From: Branchiostoma floridae
Lineage: Eukaryota > Chordata > Leptocardii > Amphioxiformes > Branchiostomatidae
Length of the DNA: 64,000 nucleotides
Assembly: GCF_000003815.2 (NCBI RefSeq)
Contig: NC_049992.1
Location: forward strand, 11,520,884-11,584,883
Direction of reading: 5' to 3'
Notes under the pieces: model-generated
What the model was told of the DNA's origin: nothing
The model's input: only the letters and a program-made list of their open reading frames with translations
Database searches by the model: none
Part shown: positions 25,484-40,400 of the stretch, piece by piece
Position numbering within the stretch: position 1 is the stretch's first letter
Layout of the letters: every line of letters starts with the position of its first letter
Made by a program: the position numbers and the translations under genes

Positions 25484-28400
25484 TCATAAGATGCCCAGTC
25501 GGTCAAATCTGTCCCGCTGACTGGTGTCTCTGGAACGGTCCCTAGAGTCAGCCTCTAGATAGTCTGCAAGTCTCGTGATCTTTTTCCTGCTCTCCTGTAA
25601 AACATGAAGATTCTTTTTTTAAACTACATTCACCATTTCCCTTGAAAGGCAAAGAGCATTGTAAAGTCTGTCTTGCTCCAGCAGGATTGTACCAGAAAGG
25701 TGAAGACAGTGAATATTGATTGTAGTTTCCTACTAGTACTTTTTTTAGAAATGGACAAATGTCTTCGGGTTTTGAAAAGTTATGAATATCATGATACTGT
25801 TCCTACTCTACTAACCCTGATCATCTGTTTGGCCTTCTCGGCCTGCTCATCAGCCTTCAGTCTCTCCTCCTGCAGGGCAAACCTGCTCTCTAAAGTCACC
25901 TGGTGTAGGGTCTCCTGGGTTCTCCTACATAACAAACAAACAACACACTCATTGATAGTTCAGTTACATCTTTCATTATCATATCAGCAATGCTATGAGA
26001 CAAATGATATTTGCAATATGATTAGAAATGAAGAAAATAAGTGCTAATTCCTTTTTTATGTTGGAAACTTTTCCTGTTTACCGTCCTGATCGTGCCCATC
26101 AATACAGCATGTCTGAGTCTATTGGTTAAAACAGAATATAACAACAAAAGGGTTAAAGATTGAGAACTAACCTTGACTTGTCCAGCTCTGTCTGAAGATT
26201 GTCAAACTTGGACTTGAACCACTCATGGGCATCCTGGAGGTTTTTGGATACCTTTGGAGAAGATAATGTTCAACAGTTATCACTTACATGGACATAATAC
26301 ATGGTATGTGTAGATAGGGACTTTTAACCCAGAATCTGAACAGCCGGAATCCAGACAGCTAGATTATGATATGGAGTAAAGTAATATCAATATTATGGAT
26401 ATGTAAGGAAGTCTTTACTGCCTGTAGAAAAAGATACTTGAAATGCCTTACCTCCATTGACTCATCATTAGCAGCAAGTAGTCTTTCTTCTATGTCTTTT
26501 CTTTTGCTTTCAATCTTTTTGGCTTTATGCTGAAAACATGACATGGGTGTAAGACTGTTATTTGAGCCTATTTGTCACTATTGTAGAGGGGGATCACTGT
26601 CAGTTCAAGAGGACAACTGAACAGTCTTGTGACCAAAGTACTGTAAATGCATTTAAGTTCGCGGGGATTTAATTTTGCAGTAGCGGGAAAAATGACTTTA
26701 CGCGGTGGTTTTAAGTTCGTGGTAGCACTATGCACTGTAGTTTCTTATTGCCATGGAAAACTGTTCGCGGTGGATTTAAATTTGCGGTGAAGTGGCCACA
26801 GGGAACCGTGAACATGAAACCACCATTAACATTTCTGTATTAACAGTAGCACATAATTACCCCAATAGAGTTGTGTTGAAGCTAGTTCATGTCTAATGTC
26901 TTTAAGATATAAAGTAACTGTGAACATATTACAAGTAATTACCTTACGAAATAAATGACACTTTTTCTAAAGCCCAAAAATATTATTAGGGCTACAGATA
27001 TCTGCTATGGGTGCCAATGATGTTCATATTTGTAGTATCACATGTGACAAAGGTCAATTATGATATCAATTTGGTGTTCTTGAACCTGTATCACTGCCAA
27101 GAAATAAGAACTCACCTTGTATTTTTCAGTCCTTTTTCTTTCCTTTTCAAGTTCATCTTCTTGGTGCCTGCAAAAAGAAAATTGATTGTTTTTTTATACT
27201 TAACAAACCTTTTATCAATCAGGTTAAAATACCAGTCTTCTTACAAATGTTCAGAAAAGGGTCAGTACAAAATACAAAAGTCTGGTACGACTTACTTCAC
27301 CACTTCTGAAGCCTCTACCTGAGCCCTAGCCAGGGCCTTCAGCTCTGACTTCAGACTGTTGATCTCCTCCAAAAAATTACTGATGGTTTTTGCCTGTGAA
27401 AAAAAAATGAATTTGTCATATTTCCCCACAGGACAAAGATATTATAAACTCACAACATTTTGATTAATGCTGAAAAAATGAAACAAAGAGTAATGTTGCA
27501 ATACCTGTTCTTTGTTCTTGCTGATATATTCAGTCTTCACCTTTTCCAAAGACTCCAACTCAGACTGTATGGACTAAAAGACAAAGGTAAACATTAGTTA
27601 TCAGATTGGTACCTTTTTTTGGTCTATTTGTGTTTCTTCTTTGATACCATATGACGCTGAAATACAGCTTTTTCTATTGAGAGTGTGAAGTCAGTAGGAG
27701 GATTATCAAAGTAAATGTGACTTCAGCACCAGAGACAGGACCAGTGTGAAGTCAATAGGAGGATAATCAGTGTGAATGTGAGTTCAGCACCATGGACAGG
27801 ATCAGTGTGAAGTCAGTAGGAGGATAATCAGTGTGAATGTGAGTTCAGCACCACGGACAGGACCAGTGTGAAGTCAGTAGGAGGATAATCAGTGTGAATG
27901 TGAGTTCAGCACCAGGGACAGGACCAGTGTGAAGTCAGTAGGAGGATAATCAATGTGAATGTGAGTTCAGCACCAGGGACAGGACCAGTGTGAAGTCAGT
28001 AGGAGGATAATCAGTGTGAATGTGAGTTCAGCACCAGAGACAGGACCAGTATGAAGTCAGTAGGACCAGTGTGTAGTCAGTAGGAGGATAATCAGTGTAA
28101 ATGCGAGTTCAGGGGCAGGACCAGTGTGAAGTAAGCATGACCAGTGTGACCTTACCTTGACCTTGCCCTGCGTGTGTTCATGGTTCTTCCTCTCCTTCTG
28201 CAGCTGGTCCAGCTGTACCTTCTGGCTCCTGATGCGGTCCTTCAGCCTGGCCAGCTGCTGTTCCAGCTCGTCTATCCTGCCCTGCAGCTGTTTGTTAGTA
28301 CGCGACAGGTCCGAAACACGAGAGAACGACTCCTCGTGGACTCTCCTCAGCTGTACAAATGAGAAACAACTTATCCATAGTGCACTTTGCAACAAAAACT

Positions 28401-31400
28401 TTTTCCTCAAATTAAGGCAAAGCAATATTGCAATGAAAGTTTATTGTTCTTATTGCAGATTATAGAGTTCTCTGCACCCCTCCCCAAAACTAATGACCGA
28501 CCTGCAAATTTAGCACATCTGACAAACCAAAATAAAAGAATCTCCACATCACAGCACAGTAAAACTGCTGTAGTACAAGTTGAATTTTTGTGAAACACTG
28601 TATGGTTGGATCCTCCACCCCTGCCCTTCCCCCTTACCTCAGCTAACTCCTTCTGATGTCTCCTCCTGGTGGTCTCCCTCTCCTTGTTGAACTGCTGTTT
28701 GAGATTCTCCAGTCTCTCCTCATAGTTTCTTACCTCATGCTTCATCTCCTCACTCTCCTGGGTTCTGATTGAAATAGATTCAATTGAAAAAGTCACATAT
28801 CAAACAAACGTTTACCAAATATATGTCATACTGATAAGGACAAGTTTTTCTGTCTACAGGGGTGAAACGTTGGTGCTTTCTTTCTCTAAGATTTTGCAAT
28901 TGTTCTTATTTTCCTTTATGCAATGTTACAATGAAATATTTCATTTCTGTCTTCACATAAAAATGGCATGGTAGTACAATGCCTAACAATACCAACATTT
29001 TCACAAGGGAAGTGTCTTTAAAAGCTCTACAGAAAGAACAGGCATAGGTTACCTGGTGTTTTTGACCTTGTCGAGCTGGAAGGTTTTCTGTTCTAGCTGA
29101 TCCTGTAGTTTATCCAGGTTAGACTGTAGCTGAGAGTTGGACTGTAAGATTCCCTCTAGTGATGCTGCTAGCTTCATGTTGTCCTGCTTGGCCTGGTCAA
29201 GTGCTAGCTTCAATGGCTCCACCTATGTGTTTATAGTGGAAGTGCAGAACATTAAGAAAAATTTAAACCTGTCAGCATACATTTAGAGTTTACATAAGGA
29301 AAACATCATGGGAAGAAGAAGCTAAGACTGGACTATGGAACATGTTTCAGAAAAGCTATTACTATAAACTGACACCACAAACACTTATTCAAGAAGCATT
29401 TCACTGCCTCTCTCCTTAGTGCTGAATAGCTATCAGACCAGACCTTCCCCTTGAATAACTACAACAATAACACCGTTGTTTCTGTCCCTGGTGTCAAATG
29501 TCACACACTTTGTCTCTGAATTAAAAACCTTCACAACACCTTTTTCTGACCAAGGGAGTGGGTGACTGATGTTATTTCTAGATCACTAAGTTCACCTCAT
29601 TTGATTCCATGGCTTCCATCTCTGCCACCTGGGACTGGAGGGCCTCCACCTCTCCCTGTAGCTGTCTGATGTTCCTCTGAAACTGCTGCCTGTAAAGAAA
29701 GTTCACCAAAATGGTTCTAAAATTACTATTAATTCTATCAATCTTACAGGAGAAAGATACAGGAGAAATTCAAGTGGAGAAAATACAACCAATACAAATG
29801 TACAACAAACCACAGCCACTAAGATATTACCAGTTCTTACTAATATTCTTAATTCAATATTGCACATTTATATGAACAATCTTGCATATTATTATGTTGA
29901 CATGATTATCTCATAGGGTTATCTCAAAAGACTTCATAGCAGTCCACACTTAAATCTAAAACACAAAGCCACAATCAATCAGAAAGAAAGAGACTCCTGC
30001 CTCTTCCAGTCCTTACCTTTCGTTTTTCATGGCAGCTATCTCGCTGTCCTTCCTGCCCAGCTCTGTCTGCAGCGCCTCCACAGCGTCCTGCAGCTGTGTG
30101 TGGGACTGCATCACCCCCTCCAGGGTGCTGGCCACACGTGTGCTGTCCTGTTTAGCCTCCGACAGGCTTCTCTTGTACCCTTCCAGCTGGACACAACAAC
30201 AACAATTATAACGGATGCTTTCATAATGTTCCCACCTTAACCTTAAAATATTTCAGGCTTCATCCTGCCGGCTGGGGAAGATTAAAGGACAGCACAATCT
30301 TTATTCAACAATATATTGATGTGAACCCCTTTTTAGGTTCGGTACCAATACACTTTTCAGGAACATAGACAGACAAAGATCATGTAGACAAAATCTTTCT
30401 TCTCCTGTCTCTGTCTGAATCTTGACACACCAAGTGCCTCCCTAGGGTTCTACCACTCCCTAGTAGGGATTTCCTACATGTGGTTTCCATGTCATAGTGG
30501 GTTCATAACATACATGCATAAGATTTTTTTTCTTAATAACAGCATACAACCTTTCAAGAAGTTGGCAGGTCACATTTTGATACATCATGCAAGGCACTAA
30601 TAATGGATTATGCAACAAGTGTTAGATAATCAAATTCTGAACAGTAATAACAATAATAAATAAATGAATAACTCCTACAGCACCTTCTGTCTTTCCCTTT
30701 CCTCCACGGCCTCGATATGGTCCAGTAACCTTTGACCTTCCTTGACAGCTTCGTCTCTAGCCTTGATGGCCATGGCAAACTCCTCCTCCTTCCTCTCGAT
30801 GGCTGCCTGGGCCTGGGAGTCACAAACAGTAGGGTAGCTTAGGAACAAACTGATTTTCTATTCTGTTGACAGTTCTCTCTTAGGTCTCTACCAGTACCAG
30901 GCTTGTCCTTTGTACTGAGTACTCTCCTGTCCGATCAAGTACTCAGGCAGACTTAACACTCTACTTATACAGTAAGTAAAGGACATGTATGCCACTAGTG
31001 AATAAATTCCCATTACATACCCAGTTACACGGACATACAAAATAATTTTGTACTCTCCTGTCTGATCAAGTACTCAGAGAGATTTAATGCTCTACTAGGG
31101 GGTAGTATAAGCACAGGACATGAACACCACTAGTGAATAAATTTCCATTACCTACCCAGCTACATGGACATACAAACTAATTTCTAGTACATATGGTAGA
31201 GCAAAGTCTTTGACAGCCCTGACTTATAGATATTTCTGTTCTTCAAACATTTGATATCAGCTGAGACAAAAAAGATTATAATATTTTCATGACAAAAGGA
31301 AAAAGATGTCCCCAGCACACCTGTCTGAGCTGGCTCTCTGTCCTCTGCATGTTGATCCTGCAGGCGTTCAGTTCTGCAGCTGCTTTGTTGAACTTTGCCT

Positions 31401-34400
31401 CCACAGCTGCGTTCACCTTCCGCAGGTGCACCACCTCAGACTGGGCGTTCGCCAGGGACTCCAACTCCTGCTGTAGCTGGTCAACTTTTGTCTGTTTTAA
31501 AAAAATAAAAGCAATTCTACTACCTCAAGCCATACAAGCAGTTTTAGAAGGAAAGTATGCAATGCCATTTGAACTAGGAGCAATGCCTAAAGCATCATTC
31601 ATACTTATGATCTTCCCAAACTTCCCAAACAGCTACAGCGTTGGAATCAGAATCAGTAGGTCCAGAGTTCGATACTCGCCATGCCCCTGTCCCCATGATG
31701 GTGGAGTGACGCCCAACCAAGCCTCACGGCTGATCTGTCTAAAGGTGCCCAAAACACCTACGGATTTGGTGTTGCCAGTGTGTCAACATCTGCACAATTG
31801 CCACTAAGACCCGTGAATTTTTTTCCCCAGCTTCTTACAAATCCTCCTCCCTTCCAATATGACATTGTCAAGCTTCTCTGTGTAACAACATGTGACTGTT
31901 ACCTGTAGTTTCCCTTTGTCGTAAGCTAGTCTGTTCTTGCTGTCAATCATCTCAGCCATGGCCTTCTCCACCTGCTTCTGGGATGCCTGCACAAAGTTAA
32001 ATAAATGGTTGAATAAAAACGTTTTCTACTAGAGTTCCACAAAGGTATGTTTATGTATGTATGTATGTGGATGAACAGCATTACTCAAGAAGCTATAGAT
32101 GGACTGTCATGAAACTTGGTATGTGATTACCGGTAGGTCTTGTCCTGTCAAAAAAATTTTAAGCCCCCTGGCAGCTCTACTTATTACTGTTAGAGAATTT
32201 CTAGTTTTGATATCTTGTGTTCTGGACTTGCTGGCCTTGATTCTTGTTTAGAGTAGGTAAGAGCACATTGTAAATAGCTCTTGTACTCATTTTCTTTTAA
32301 AGTCTAGCTCTGCCATTTTCCATCTTTCCAGGCAAAAACTTGAGCATCTAGAAGTTCCTCCAGCCACATGTTAATCTCTAACCTGCTGCTGTTCCACAGC
32401 TCCCATCCTCTCCAACAGCCGCATGTTCTCCTGCTCCACCTGCTGTCTGGCATTGGACAGGGCTGAGATCTCCAACTGGGAACAGGGGGAGAGGGTTTTA
32501 AACAAAGAAACTTGTACAAAGCATATGTCGATCTGGTTTTGAATAGGAAATGTGATGTATTTAGTTTTAAGAACACACTGTGGTCTACATAAGACCTAGT
32601 TTCCTACAGGCTCTGTGGATAGTTGGAATTATACAAATTGTCTGAATAATTTACAAGAGGAGATACCGGTAGTCAGCTAAAGGTTTGGTACAAAGTCCTC
32701 AGGAAGTATCATCCCATCTATTTGCCATGGCCAATTGTTCCAGCCCCACATGCAGAATTCATACATGAATGTCAGAGAATCAAAGTTTTCACTGATGTGT
32801 TTTACAATTCTACCTACCACAAGATATATTTTTGGATCATTCCTAGCAGTTGTACTCTTTAAAAATGCATTAATGTTTGACCACGTTTTGCCCGAGCCAT
32901 AATAGCACTTTTACTCACAACCTACAAAATACAATACATATATTTTTTTAAAACTGTTGTTAGATAGATGACAAGTGTTAAACTTGATAAGATGTATAAC
33001 CCACCTTGTACTGCTGCATTTCATCCTGTAGTTTTTGTCTCTCCTCTGTCATCCCATCCACTGCCTGGTTCACTTCTTCCAGCAGACTCTGCTTGTCTTT
33101 CAGCACCTGTTCCTTCTCCTGGATTAAGTGATTGATTGATTGATGAGTCAGTTACATGTAGTCATCAAGTCTACTGAGTTATCAATCAATAATTTATAGA
33201 GATGTTATCAATATAGAAATACAAAATGTATCTTCACCACAACGGTGGCAACAAACATGATGGCGGATCCTATGCTGCCTCAAAGTTTCGAGAAAATACT
33301 GCTACTAGTGGCAGATACTTGTGGCTATCCCCTGCAAAGATTACTTTCAGATGATAAAACAACACTTAGAAGTTTTTTTAGAAGTAATAAAACAAGTACA
33401 AACCTTGGTCAGCTGTTCTATTTCCTTCTTCAAAGTCTCAATGACAGAATCCTGAAATTGAGTAAAAAGAGTGTCAGAAATGATTTACAACAAAGAGAAA
33501 TCACATTGACTATCAGACTTCAGTAAAAATTTTACCCTAAAGTTCATGGCAAGACTTGTATCCTGTGGAAGCTTGTATGCAATGCTCTCTTTAAACCGTG
33601 CCATGGGTTGTCCTTGGTGAAACTGTCTGTTTGCCAGTGTCCAGTATGCTTGCCACTTGAGGCTGGAGTTGAGAAAGCCATGTAACACAGATCTCCTGAG
33701 CTGTTCCACCAACTGTTTCCTTTGTTTTCTCAGCAACTTAACCTCTTCCTTCAAGCTCTTTGTGACAGGGTCATGTTCCTCCCCTACATCTGATGTTTGA
33801 ACGATGCCTTTTCTTCTGGACATCTTAAGTACAAGTGCTTGGGTGTAAGAAGACTTGTATTTGTGAAGAGAAAGTTGCATGTTCTTCAAAATGTACTTCT
33901 CAGACTTGACTACTTCAGTTTCTTCTTTTTTCTTAGTCTTTTTGACCAGATCTTGCATTTTCAAAATTTTTTGGGACTCTGTTTTTGTCATACCATCCGG
34001 ATTCGTTCTTGTAGTTCCTTTTTTCTTCTCCAGAAGGCGTTTCTTTTCTCTTGTCAAAATCTTGATTTCTGTTTTTAAGCTGTCTAATACAGGGTCCTTT
34101 TTTCTGAGACCAGTGACCTCCATTGGTCCTGAGGTTTCAAAATCAGCGCTAATTCTGCTTGCCTTGAAACTGTCAGACAGGTATTCCTCGTCACTCTGTC
34201 CAAAAACAGATTCATTCATTCTTGTTGAGTCCAGTTTTTCTTCTTCTAGGTCATGGAACAGAGGGTTGGACATCTCAAGGACACTTGGCTTCAATCCTTC
34301 CCCTGTTTTTGAGTCATCCATATCATTTGCACTGTCAATCATACTTCCCCTGCTCGCTGGAACACAGTCTTCTTCCAGATGGGATTCTCCCAAGTCCTTC

Positions 34401-37400
34401 CAAGATCCCTTCTCAACATGCTCTTTGTTCTTCTTTGGACTCTTGCCTACAGGAGACCCCAGATCCAAGACTTTAAGGAAGTCCTGCTTGGAGAGTTTCT
34501 TCAGCAGCATTGGGTGCATAGGAGCAGTATTTCCCACGTGGAACATCGTTGATGTTCTTTGTCTTTGTGCCAGTGTCACCAATAACATACACTGACAGAA
34601 ACTCACAACAGGCAGTCCCTCCGGGGGGACGCTAACTTTGAATGGATTAGACCATTTCATGAGAGGGTGGGGCTGTTGCATCAATTTTGTTTTGCTCTTG
34701 CTACTTTTTTCATGTTGAAATTTAATCATCAATATTCCTTGACATTCATACATTAAAAGATATATTGTTTTACATGAAATAAATCTTCCTTTTATTCAAT
34801 AAAGAGATATCATGTCGCCGACCCCTTGTAGTTCAATGAATATTCCTGTGCTAAGTGCCGATGCTTTGGCTGATCCTGGCTTGTGTGTGCTATGTTACTT
34901 GTCCAACCACTTCATACATTATGTGTAGGTTCTGACAATTTGTTTCATGTCATCCATAATGGGACTGTAGCCTAAGGCATCCAATCCTGTGTTTTGTACA
35001 TATATGTAGTCCAGGTGATAAGTGCAAAAAGATTGCTTAGATGATGATCTTACAGCATGAAACTTGGCACAAATTATGTCAGAAACCATTTTGGGTGTGA
35101 CGCCATGATTACAAACTGAACTTTATATGGACACTGTGACATCCATAGTAGTTTGAGCCATTTCTTCAACTAAAGATGAATATAATCTGAGCAAGTGCCA
35201 TACAGTGTTTTAGTTAACATTCTGTATCTAACAGTAGATTTTTTGTTTTCCCTATTTTGTTGTTATTATAGCTAGTATGGAGTAGGACGAAGGACACATT
35301 CCATGCATGTATGCCATGTCAAGGCCAGTTTGAAGTGAAAGGGCTTCTTATGAACTTTCAACTTGCAGCAAGTGTAGTCTTCAAAGCCTTTAATTTTCAA
35401 TCACGATTTCACAGTAGAATTTCTAATATACAATCCCTAGACACTAATTGGTTTTACCTACTTAAGTGCCCAGTTTGCTTACCATTGTGCAGTGATTCTA
35501 GTTAATTGTATTTTGCCTCCAGCCATTAAGCAAAGAATGCTGTTAACAAGAGGACAGCTTAGAAGAAACTCAATGATCTAAACAAAATGCATCCCTTTGA
35601 AAACATCTGGTGTAAGCCTGGTATATTACTTTTTTTCTGTTGACAGTACTCTTTCTAAATGATACTGTCACAGTGCTAATATATGTCCTAGGAAATCTTT
35701 TCTCTCGTGTGTAGTAAAAGCTTAGTACAAACCATTTTTAAAGCAATTAGGAATGAATTGTGCACAAAGTCTTATCCCTCCAAGCAGGAATCAGTTATTT
35801 ACCAAGAAGCAAAAAATGAGCTAAATGATTTTTACTAGGGAGATTGAATTCACATGTGACATACAAACGTATCATTTGTTGATCAGTAGAAAAAATCATA
35901 ATACAGCTGTGCACACTATTACATGTTGTACGTGTAAATTGTACTGTAAACTCATAGATAAGGGTAAATAAGAGACAAAATTAAAGGAAAAATTGCAACA
36001 GTATTTCTCAACACTTTTTTTTTGTTACTACAAATTAGTATAGACTAGTATATCATAATACAATATAAATGAAGTTTCTTACCAGTTTCTTCACTTGTTC
36101 CACATTTTTGTCTTCCTTTTGCTGCCGGTCCCTCTCCAGACTAGAGATCTTTGACTTCAGTTCCTCACTTTTTCCACATATAGAAAACATGAAACATGAA
36201 AATCAGCTTAATTTTGCCTTTACATTTGTGTTATATAGAAATCACATGGCTGTAGTCTGGAATACAAAAAGTGAGGCATGCTGAGGACAGGACCTGTTCA
36301 ATATACTTCTTGAAAAAAATTGGGAATTTCCCTGGTACAATAAATCTGTTAATACTCTACATAGCATCTATATTCTATGTAATAAGAGGAAGATAAAGCT
36401 CTCCAGTAAACTACAATGATTAGAGATCATTTTCAATATCTTTCACTTTATGCCAGTTTGTCTGCTAATATTACACTATACATTTCCACAAAGCATAAGA
36501 CAGTATTTTCCTTACTTTTCCCTCTGTACTGTGGCCTTCTCCTGTCTGTGTTGCTCCACCTGTCCTGACACATGGTCCTTGTGGGTCTGCAGTGCCCTGT
36601 CCTGCTCCTTTAGCTGAACAGTCACTTTCTCCTGCTCCAGCTAAAACAAAAACAACAAGAGTTCAGAGACCTCATACCTCCATGAAATATTCTGATTATG
36701 CAAATGACTTTCACATTTGCATAATTTATGCTTGCTTATGTACACCTTTCACTAACTTACACAGGTCACAGTGTTGACAGTCCAATCATTTTCTACACGT
36801 ACTAAGAAGACTTAGGACACTCATTAATTATGAAAATTAGGGACTTATTTGCATATTTAGTATCTGCTTAACTTCCGCCTGCCACAAACTACATAGGTAA
36901 CATGTATTTGAGTCCTATATTGGAAAACACTGCAAATATAGATTTTCCTCATAAAGTATGCAAATTAAGTCCAAATTTGCATAATTTGCACTTCATTATG
37001 TACATCCCTGCCACAGTTACCTGCATACCAAATATCATGGAAATCCATCATTCCTATGTTCCATTATGCTCCTTGGAAGATTTTGACAAAAATACTCCTG
37101 CAGTTCCAGAGCAAGCTGCTAGGGGGCCCAAACATACACCACTTCTTCCTTATGTCAAAAGCTATCTGCCACCAAGAAATCAAGACCATAGCATGACCAG
37201 GTCAAAAGAGACAAAAAATTGAAGTTCTGCTGCAGTACCAAGGTCACACACTAGGGGCCCCAAAAGTGACCTTGACCTTTGTCTTCCCAACACCTACCTA
37301 CATACCAAATGTAATTACAATCCATCCAGATGTTCTAAAGTTATGCCGACCACAAACATCTGGAAACACAAACACACAGACAGACACACACACAGACACA

Positions 37401-40400
37401 CACACAGACACACCCAAAACTATACCTCCATTTTTTTCATGGAGGTAAAAACATGAAAAGCCCCTTTAAGGTCGCATAACACAGTATTTATGGGCGACCC
37501 CCGTGGACATAAGTAGATCGGGCACAAAATAGGTCGTCGCAGTTCTTGAAAAGCCATAGAAATTTTTCTGTGCACGTCAGCGAGTCGGAAACTGTGGTGA
37601 ATAGTAGAGGGATACGTAAGTTTTGAGGCTGTATGAGTTGGGTTACGATGTTTGTTTGGCTGGGTAGAATTTCGCGCACGAATCCGGTTCCCGCTACTTC
37701 CGTGTGTCGGCTGCAGTATGGTGACCTCCGCTGGGGGTCATTTCAAAGTGTTCTTTCTGGGAAAACGAGACGACAAACTTCATCTCGTTTTCACATATGT
37801 TGTAGATTATACCCTCAACTCCAACATATCGAATTCTTGTTAATTACTTTTGCACCCTGATATATTTTTTGAGTCGTCGAACCACCTCACTTTGGGGTCC
37901 TTAACCATGTAAATCCCCATAGGCGAAAAACTGTGTTCTGCTACCTTTAACCAAAGTGGGAATTCCCCAGGGACGGACAACAGCATTAAATTTGACTGAT
38001 ATGTTAGGTACTGACGTCGACTGACTTGAACTATAACATATTTGTTACCGTCAGACCCGCCGTTACCATGGCAACGGCCGCCAAGACCGCGCCCTATGCT
38101 TAAGTATAGGACTTAGTGTGAGCCAATACCCGCTCTTCCCCCCCCCTTTTTCCGCCGAAAAAAGACTAACCCCCAACCCCAATCACTCAGAAAGTTAGAA
38201 TAAGGTCTGGCAAGGTCTTTGTAGAAGAAAAAGTCAACCAGAATATTAGATTTGTTGAGATAGTGAGACCAATTAGCGGCCCCACAGATAGCCCTTGTAC
38301 GGGGCCGACACCTGTGCTAGGCGTCGAAGTGCAAAGTTGGCCATATCTCAGGAACCATTTGGATTTCTGCTCTAAAACTTGGTACGGTTTTATATCTTGA
38401 CTAGTTTTATCGTATGAGCGGAAAAAAATCCAAGGTCAAGTTTGCTTAAGGTCGCATAACACAGTATTTATGGGCGACCCCCGTGTCTAAAGGTCGATCG
38501 GGCACAAAATAGGNNNNNNNNNNNNNNNNNNNNNNNNNNNNNNNNNNNNNNNNNNNNNNNNNNNNNNNNNNNNNNNNNNNNNNNNNNNNNNNNNNNNNNN
38601 NNNNNNNNNNNNNNNNNNNNNNNNNNNNNNNNNNNNNNNNNNNNNNNNNNNNNNNNNNNNNNNNNNNNNNNNNNNNNNNNNNNNNNNNNNNNNNNNNNNN
38701 NNNNNNNNNNNNNNNNNNNNNNNNNNNNNNNNNNNNNNNNNNNNNNNNNNNNNNNNNNNNNNNNNNNNNNNNNNNNNNNNNNNNNNNNNNNNNNNNNNNN
38801 NNNNNNNNNNNNNNTCTTGTTAATTACTTTTGCACCCTGATATATTTTTTGAGTCGTCGAACCACCTCACTTTGGGGTCCTTAACCATGTAAATCCCCAT
38901 AGGCGAAAAACTGTGTTCTGCTACCTTTAACCAAAGTGGGAATTCCCCAGGGACGGACAACAGCATTAAATTTGACTGATATGTTAGGTACTGACGTCGA
39001 CTGACTTGAACTATAACATATTTGTTACCGTCAGACCCGCCGTTACCATGGCAACGGCCGCCAAGACCGCGCCCTATGCTTAAGTATAGGACTTAGTGTG
39101 AGCCAATACCCGCTCTTCCCCCCCCCTTTTTCCGCCGAAAAAAGACTAACCCCCAACCCCAATCACTCAGAAAGTTAGAATAAGGTCTGGCAAGGTCTTT
39201 GTAGAAGAAAAAGTCAACCAGAATATTAGATTTGTTGAGATAGTGAGACCAATTAGCGGCCCCACAGATAGCCCTTGTACGGGGCCGACACCTGTGCTAG
39301 GCGTCGAAGTGCAAAGTTGGCCATATCTCAGGAACCATTTGGATTTCTGCTCTAAAACTTGGTACGGTTTTATATCTTGACTAGTTTTATCGTATGAGCG
39401 GAAAAAAATCCAAGGTCAAGTTTGCTTAAGGTCGCATAACACAGTATTTATGGGCGACCCCCGTGGACATAAGTAGATCGGGCACAAAATAGGTCGTCGC
39501 AGTTCTTGAAAAGCCATAGAAATTTTTCTGTGCACGTCAGCGAGTCGGAAACTGTGGTGAATAGTAGAGGGATACGTAAGTTTTGAGGCTGTATGAGTTG
39601 GGTTACGATGTTTGTTTGGCTGGGTAGAATTTCGCGCACGAATCCGGTTCCCGCTACTTCCGTGTGTCGGCTGCAGTATGGTGACCTCCGCTGGGGGTCA
39701 TTTCAAAGTGTTCTTTCTGGGAAAACGAGACGACAAACTTCATCTCGTTTTCACATATGTTGTAGATTATACCCTCAACTCCAACATATCGAATTCTTGT
39801 TAATTACTTTTGCACCCTGATATATTTTTTGAGTCGTCGAACCACCTCACTTTGGGGTCCTTAACCATGTAAATCCCCATAGGCGAAAAACTGTGTTCTG
39901 CTACCTTAAGAATTACAGTTTGGCATTATCACTATTAAGAACTGATGATGCAAAGGACCTAATGCTGTGGGTGATGGGTACACCACCTATCAGTTCACTA
40001 CAGAACTGCTGCAATGTTGACTGAACATAAAATGTCTAAAAATTTGCATTACTTTCAATCCATGCATGATTTTATCAATAGTAAATAATACAACAGTTTG
40101 CAAATTTTTTATTTCTGTGCAGTAAGAAGTATAACTGTGAGTGTGACCTTGAGTGCCTGTTGGTGATCAGACATGAGTTTAGCGATCTCTCCTGAGGCAG
40201 TCTTCAGGGCTTCATGGGCCTCCTGGTTCTCCTTCTCCAGCTGATGATAGGCCTCCCACAAATAAGGAACAACAGGCTGTATGTGTCAATGAAGGTAACA
40301 CACAGGTAACAAGATACACCAACAAGCAGTTACTCTGATAAAGCAACTGGATATGATATGGCAAATGGTCTGACGTTCCAGGTAGCATCCACTACCTTTT

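Noticed and set aside
32040-32230. Possible LINE-like fragment after a tgtatgtatg microsatellite
   Set aside because: It looks like a dispersed animal repeat, but there is no second copy in the window and I cannot name a family.
33879-34595. 238-codon plus-strand open frame
   Set aside because: Antisense shadow of the charged minus-strand ORF; Phe/Ser-rich, typical of the complement of Lys/Glu-rich coding.
37488-39820. Repeated small open frames in the TIR-element array
   Set aside because: They repeat because the element repeats; short, overlapping on both strands and without recognisable transposase motifs.
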